This document shows, piece after piece, positions 4,782 to 8,042 of a stretch of 8,042 bases of DNA. The notes beneath the pieces were generated by a model. The model was not told the origin of the DNA, did no database searches, and saw nothing but the letters and a program-made list of their open reading frames with translations. The position numbers and the translations under genes are program-made. The stretch is taken from NCBI GenBank assembly GCA_964551475.1, contig CAZKCI010000114.1, positions 1 through 8,042 of the forward strand. Reading direction: 5' to 3'. The DNA is from CAZKCI01 sp964551475. Lineage in GTDB: Bacteria; Auribacterota; Erginobacteria; Erginobacterales; CAZKCI01. Position 1 is the first letter of the stretch. Every line of letters starts with the position of its first letter.

Positions 4782-7571
4782 CTACCTCGTCACCGGGATA
4801 TCGCCCCCGGAGCCGAAGTAAGCCCGCGTCACCCCCCGGATCGCCCAGAGGCCAGTCTCGGGCCGGAAGATCGCGGCGCCGTCCAGGGAGTTCCCGTCGA
4901 AGTCGCCGCGGATTGGAATATCCAAAATTTGGCCGAAATAAAAGCGGCTCCCTCCCCGGATCGCCCACAAACCCGACAAGGGGCGGAAGATTGCGATCTC
5001 GTCCCGGAAGGGGGGGGCGGTCTTCCCGGATGCGTACCAGCGATAGGCTCCGGGGACCGGGCAGTCGCCCGCCCGACCGAAGTAGGCCCGGGTCAACCCC
5101 CGAACCGCCCACAGCCCCGAGGAGGGCCGGAAGACCGCGAGATCCTTCACCCCGTCACCGGCATAGTCACCGGGGACCGGGAGGTCTTCCGACCGCCCGA
5201 AATAGGCCCGGGTCAGCCCCCGCACCGCCCACAGCCCCGAAGCCGGCTGGAAGACCCCTGGTCTGGCGGTACCGTCGCCGGCGTAGTCCCCGGGGACCGG
5301 GATGTCTGCGGCGCCTCCGAAGTAAAACCGGGTGAGGTTCTTGACCTCCCAGAGACCGGACTCCGGCCGGAAGACCGCGATGTCGGTGAACCTGTCGCCG
5401 TCGTAATCGCCGGAAACCGGGACATCCCCCATTCTCCCGAAGTAGGTCCTGCCCAGACCCCGCACCGCCCAGATGCCATTTTCCGGACGGAAGACGGCGA
5501 TATCCGCGAGGCCGTCGCCGTTGTAATCCCCGGAGTCGATCACCAGGGGCGCGCCCACCATGAATGTCTCTCCCGGGTTCCCGGCAAGCTGCACCAGGCC
5601 CCCGGGCCGGACGAGCGCCTGGCCGCTGTCGATCTCGCTGTCGTAACTGACCGAGAAGTCGTCCGGCGCGAAGACGATTATCCGGCCGTCAGAGGGCTTG
5701 CGCACCGTGATGACCCGGGTCTGGGCGGCCCAGAGCCACTCGTTGTAGCCTTCCTGGCCGATGGTGACGCTTGTGCTCCCGGCGCCCAGCGCTGACGGCG
5801 TGGTGTCCGCGCGGCTGTAGACGCAGTCGGAGGCGCGGGCCCACACCCACTTCGACCCGTCGTTGCCGAACATGGTCAGTTCCGTGATGTCGCGGAGAGC
5901 ATCGGTCGCCATCCCGGCGGTGCTGCTCGACGTCACCTTCTTGATCCCCTTGAAGTCTATGTAGCCGGGCGCCTCCGGGAATGTTCTCGACTCCACGACC
6001 GAATTCCACGCAAGGACGATGCCCTCCCACGGCTTTACGTTCCGCCTCAACCACTTCACACCGTCTATGCCGGGCTCGATCGACTGCGGCTGATCCAGCG
6101 TCGCGAGCTTCTGGCCGAAAGTCATGTAACCTCCATCCACGGGAATGATGATCATGTCGCGACCGGCGGCTGACATCATCTTGAACGCCGTGCCGTCAGC
6201 CATATACAGGTTGCCGTCGTTGTATGTCATTGTCTGCGGTAAGAAGCTCCTCCCATGGACCAAGGACGTTAGTTCGACAACGTTGTGGTCAAAGTCGACG
6301 GCGAGCTTGAAGCCAGGGCCGTACACGCCCGTGTAACTCGCGTACGACGACGGGATGGGTTGCGGCGCGGGCGTGGGCAACGGCGCGGGTGTGGGCGCCG
6401 GCGTCATAAAGCCCTTGGCCTTGAGGACTCTGTCGAGCATGGAATAGGCGATGGTTACCGGGCTGCAATCGTGGCCTGCCTCTATGACCGCGACCGAGAT
6501 CCTCTCTCCGGGGACCAGCAGCATCATCGCATGGTAGTCGTCCGTATCGCCGCCCTTCCCCACGACCCTTATGCCCTTGGCCTGATACCTGGAGACGCTC
6601 GTCAAGTCGAGCCCGAGTCCGTAGTTCATCTCCGGGTTGATCCCGGTCTCCTGCAGCGCGGCCCGGGCGAAGACCGAAGGCGAAGGTTCCATCATCTCGG
6701 CGATGGAAGCGTCCGTCAGGATGTGGTGGCCGCCCGCCGCGAAGCTGTCCATGAACCTGACGAGCTCCCCGGCGGTCGAGGAGATGCCCCCGGCCCCGAT
6801 GAACGACAGCGTCTCGGGCGGTGTTATCTTGCCGGTGCCGGCCTGGTAGCTCCTGGCGATGGAGTCGTGCGGCCGCTGGCCGACGCTGGGGCCCGTCAGG
6901 TCGAGCGAGAGCGGATCGAGCACGAGGCTCCTGACGGCGGCCATGAAATCCTCCTCCCCGGTCACGCGCGTGACTATCATCTCGGCCAGCGTGAAGCCAT
7001 CGTTGCAGTAAGGGGCGGTCTGGCCGGGCGCTGTCTTGAGATTGGAGCCGGCAAGGTTGGCGAGGGTGTCCTCGTAAACCTGAGGGTTGAACGCATATCC
7101 CATATTATTGGCGTAAGTCGAGCCGGGAAAGCCGGAGCTGTGGTTGAGCAGCATGCGGACCGTTATGTCCGTGTACCTCGGGTCCTTCATCTTTAACTCC
7201 GGGAGGTATTCCGTCACCGGCTCGTCGAGCTGCACCTTGCCCTCGTCCACCAGCTTCATCAGGGCCGCCGCGGCGAAGGTCTTGCTGCATGAGCCGATAT
7301 TGAAGATCGTCTCCGCGGTCGCGGGCGTCCCGCTCTCGCGGTCGGCCAAGCCCATGCCCTCGGAATACACGACCCACGCGCCGGCCATGATCGCGACGCT
7401 TGCGCTGGAGGCCTTGCCGGCGGTGATATCATTCCCGACCATTGTGCGAGCGATGTCCCTGGCCGGCTCGTAGATGTCCATCCGGCCGGATGCCGTGCTC
7501 TCGCTTCCGGAAAGTGTGACGGGCGCGAGGCAGAGCGCCAGGACAATCAGTATATGGAGGACGTCCTTCAT
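4782..7571 (-). CDS. Secreted serine hydrolase (class C beta-lactamase/PBP-like) fused to six-repeat array
   Basis: This is a 929-residue multidomain protein. A signal peptide covers residues 1-22 or so (MKDVLHILIVLALCLAPVTL; no proper lipobox). Residues about 35-385 are a serine beta-lactamase-like/PBP4*-type domain with all three motifs: S94-C-S-K97 (SxxK), Y188-C-N190 (YxN) and K339-G-G341 (KTG equivalent). The same fold serves D-amino-acid peptidases, esterases and class C beta-lactamases, so the substrate is open. A Pro/Ala/Thr linker (390-407) leads to a domain at 410-490 (YTGVYGPGFKLAV...) typical of the C-terminal lipocalin-like module of these hydrolases. A stretch at 500-675 is not recognised. 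Residues 682-929 are six FG-GAP-like repeats matching those of the beta-helix protein. The enzyme is expected outside the cytoplasm. ATG 7571 fits the signal peptide, but the ribosome-binding site is weak (AGG about 6 nt upstream). Confidence 0.92.
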   Translation of the reverse strand: MKDVLHILIVLALCLAPVTLSGSESTASGRMDIYEPARDIARTMVGNDITAGKASSASVAIMAGAWVVYSEGMGLADRESGTPATAETIFNIGSCSKTFAAAALMKLVDEGKVQLDEPVTEYLPELKMKDPRYTDITVRMLLNHSSGFPGSTYANNMGYAFNPQVYEDTLANLAGSNLKTAPGQTAPYCNDGFTLAEMIVTRVTGEEDFMAAVRSLVLDPLSLDLTGPSVGQRPHDSIARSYQAGTGKITPPETLSFIGAGGISSTAGELVRFMDSFAAGGHHILTDASIAEMMEPSPSVFARAALQETGINPEMNYGLGLDLTSVSRYQAKGIRVVGKGGDTDDYHAMMLLVPGERISVAVIEAGHDCSPVTIAYSMLDRVLKAKGFMTPAPTPAPLPTPAPQPIPSSYASYTGVYGPGFKLAVDFDHNVVELTSLVHGRSFLPQTMTYNDGNLYMADGTAFKMMSAAGRDMIIIPVDGGYMTFGQKLATLDQPQSIEPGIDGVKWLRRNVKPWEGIVLAWNSVVESRTFPEAPGYIDFKGIKKVTSSSTAGMATDALRDITELTMFGNDGSKWVWARASDCVYSRADTTPSALGAGSTSVTIGQEGYNEWLWAAQTRVITVRKPSDGRIIVFAPDDFSVSYDSEIDSGQALVRPGGLVQLAGNPGETFMVGAPLVIDSGDYNGDGLADIAVFRPENGIWAVRGLGRTYFGRMGDVPVSGDYDGDRFTDIAVFRPESGLWEVKNLTRFYFGGAADIPVPGDYAGDGTARPGVFQPASGLWAVRGLTRAYFGRSEDLPVPGDYAGDGVKDLAVFRPSSGLWAVRGLTRAYFGRAGDCPVPGAYRWYASGKTAPPFRDEIAIFRPLSGLWAIRGGSRFYFGQILDIPIRGDFDGNSLDGAAIFRPETGLWAIRGVTRAYFGSGGDIPVTR
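4785..5528 (-). repeat. Six tandem FG-GAP/VCBS-like repeats, one with an 8-residue insert (serine hydrolase gene)
   Basis: The units lie at 5528-5409, 5408-5289, 5288-5169, 5168-5049, 5048-4905 and 4904-4785. Five are exactly 40 residues. Unit 5 (AYRWYASGKTAPPFRDEIAI...) is 48, with the insert replacing the DxNGDG loop. Units 3 and 4 are nearly identical in SGLWAVRGLTRAYFGR and at DNA level, suggesting a recent single-unit duplication. The consensus differs from the other array in favouring FRPxSGLWAVRG over FRxSSGMWSIRD, so the two arrays have diverged while keeping their period and their shared end. Confidence 0.85.
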
Positions 7572-7592
7572 TTGTTGCCTGTCGCTCCGTAC

Positions 7593-7621
7593 GTATAACG
7601 CTATTGCCGTGGCAGGATAAA
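7593..7621 (-). promoter_or_regulatory. Weak candidate promoter for the serine hydrolase gene
   Basis: On the minus strand TTTATC (7621-7616) is separated by 17 nt from TTATAC (7598-7593), about 22 nt before the ATG. Both boxes are poor matches to sigma70, and the upstream one overlaps the terminator T tract. Recorded because no better pair is visible between the terminator and the gene. Confidence 0.22.
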
Positions 7622-7656
7622 ATAAGCCCGGCTGGATATCGCTATCCGAGCCGGGT
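7617..7656 (-). terminator. Strong intrinsic terminator between the Cys-rich gene/small ORF and the serine hydrolase
   Basis: Minus-strand transcript: the arm CCCGGCT-C-GGATA, a GCGA loop, TATCC-AGCCGGG, then CTTATTTTAT. That is a 12-bp stem with one bulged base (hairpin 7655-7627), followed by a T-rich tract (7 T in 9 nt). This is the best intrinsic terminator in the window. It begins at the base after the stop codon of the 25-codon ORF and ends about 45 nt before the serine hydrolase start, so it either closes the upstream unit or attenuates read-through into the hydrolase gene. Confidence 0.75.
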
Positions 7657-7733
7657 CAGTCTTGCCTAACCTCATGTCCCCAGTCTAATCTCAAGACGAC
7701 GCTCATCATGGCTAAAGTGAAAAACTGATCCAT
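7656..7733 (-). CDS. Candidate 25-residue small protein or leader peptide
   Basis: AGGAG lies 6 nt upstream of ATG 7733, one of the best ribosome-binding sites in the window. The frame reads MDQFFTLAMMSVVLRL, then DWGHEVRQD, and stops at TGA 7658-7656, directly against the 12-bp terminator hairpin. The first 16 residues are largely hydrophobic and the tail is charged. I do not recognise a family. It could be a real microprotein, a leader peptide controlling the terminator ahead of the serine hydrolase gene, or chance. There is no run of one amino acid of the kind used in classical biosynthetic attenuators. Confidence 0.4.
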   Translation of the reverse strand: MDQFFTLAMMSVVLRLDWGHEVRQD

Positions 7734-7770
7734 ATGCTTCTCCTACCGACGGGATTGGTCAAGAAGATTT

Positions 7771-7788
7771 CCCCGGGTTCCCCGGGTT
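7771..7788. repeat. Tandem 9-bp repeat CCCCGGGTT x2
   Basis: Two adjacent perfect copies (7771-7779 and 7780-7788) lie in the gap between the Cys-rich gene stop and the small ORF. Each contains the palindrome CCCGGG, so on the minus-strand RNA either could pair with the CCCGG or CCGGG of the terminator arms downstream. It may equally be a protein-binding direct repeat or chance in GC-rich DNA. Confidence 0.45.
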
Positions 7789-7891
7789 GATTTTCCTGAG
7801 CAGATAAAATCCCGCACTCACCCAGCGTGTCACCAGTCTGGGCTACCGATCACTGATTACCGCCGTTCGCAACCTCTCGCATCTGCATTCG

Positions 7892-8042
7892 TTAATCGCA
7901 GGATTCCAAATCGCGCTTCTGGCAGGCGGAATAGGCCGCCCCCGCCCCGGAGAGGTCCTCGGTGTGGCAGGAGGAGAGGTTATTGCAGCTGCTGAATCCG
8001 TAGTCGGTGAAGGTGTTACCATCCACCAGACAGGCGCTGAGG
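7892..8042 (-). CDS. C-terminus of a Cys-rich, probably exported protein; N-terminus beyond window
   Basis: The minus strand is open from the right edge to TAA at 7894-7892, giving 49 residues. The segment has five cysteines (positions 4, 19, 25, 40 and 48 of the visible part), for example FSSCNNLSSCHTEDLS and YSACQKRDLESCD. It is otherwise polar and acidic, a composition typical of disulfide-stabilised extracellular proteins. The window cuts off the rest, so the length, signal peptide and family are unknown. It is in the same direction as the serine hydrolase gene but separated from it by 320 nt containing a strong terminator, so the two are probably not one simple operon. No repeat of the 40-residue family is visible here. 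Confidence 0.6.
   Translation of the reverse strand, partial: LSACLVDGNTFTDYGFSSCNNLSSCHTEDLSGAGAAYSACQKRDLESCD

Larger units (their letters stand above)
4480..4784. repeat. Direct repeat, copy 2: HTH 3' end, hairpins and convergent gene end
   Basis: This is the second copy of the block at 2352-2659, in the same orientation and about 2.13 kb away. It holds the degenerate HTH tail, hairpins at 4693-4740, the spacer with GGCTATTTGCCAC, and the stop codon of the serine hydrolase gene. Both array genes end in the same residues, DIPVTR, followed by TAG. The left border at 4480 is sharp. Confidence 0.75.

Noticed and set aside
2660..5528. CRISPR array
   Set aside because: The regular 120-nt periodicity is coding and in frame, with no short conserved direct repeat separated by unique spacers.
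4929..5795. Plus-strand ORF of 288 codons over the hydrolase array
   Set aside because: Its apparent periodicity is the reverse complement of the 120-nt coding repeats, with no independent domain.
6285..7196. Plus-strand ORF of 303 codons over the hydrolase domain
   Set aside because: Antisense to a domain with intact SxxK, YxN and KGG motifs; Arg/Gly/Asp-rich with no family.

Overview
GC-rich bacterial DNA with almost every real gene on the minus strand. The secreted proteins (signal peptides, a right-handed beta-helix, a penicillin-binding-type serine hydrolase, Ca-binding-like DxNGDGxxD repeats), the polyprenyl-phosphate sugar genes and a degraded recombinase locus suggest an environmental Gram-negative bacterium, perhaps from a little-cultured phylum that uses large FG-GAP/VCBS-like repeat proteins. 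The phylum cannot be fixed from this window, and that placement is inference.

Layout from low to high coordinates. (1) 1-1916, minus: a two-gene glycosylation operon. A DPM1-like GT2 synthase is followed by a multi-pass GT39/ArnT-like membrane glycosyltransferase that runs off the left edge. GT2 would make the polyprenyl-phosphate sugar and GT39 would transfer it. (2) 2002-2561, plus: the C-terminal relic of a serine recombinase overlaps a small ParB/KorB-type helix-turn-helix gene. (3) 2565-4198: a convergent hairpin, then on the minus strand a secreted beta-helix (NosD-like) protein ending in six exact 40-residue repeats. (4) 4199-4479: intergenic DNA with a REP-like element. (5) 4480-4740, plus: a truncated, frameshifted second copy of the HTH gene and its downstream hairpins. 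(6) 4782-7571, minus: a large secreted serine hydrolase (SxxK/YxN/KGG) carrying the same C-terminal six-repeat array. (7) 7572-7891: leader-like region with a candidate 25-codon ORF whose stop codon abuts a strong terminator. (8) 7892-8042, minus: the C-terminus of a Cys-rich protein running off the right edge.

The most unusual feature is a segmental direct duplication. The block 'HTH 3' end, hairpin, convergent six-repeat array' occurs twice in the same orientation about 2.1 kb apart. The repeat arrays are the same module, but the N-terminal domains attached to them are unrelated (beta-helix versus serine hydrolase). This looks like a module-swapping arrangement in which a shared C-terminal array, lying next to recombinase/HTH debris, is joined to different extracellular domains. 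No activity of such a system is demonstrated by the sequence.
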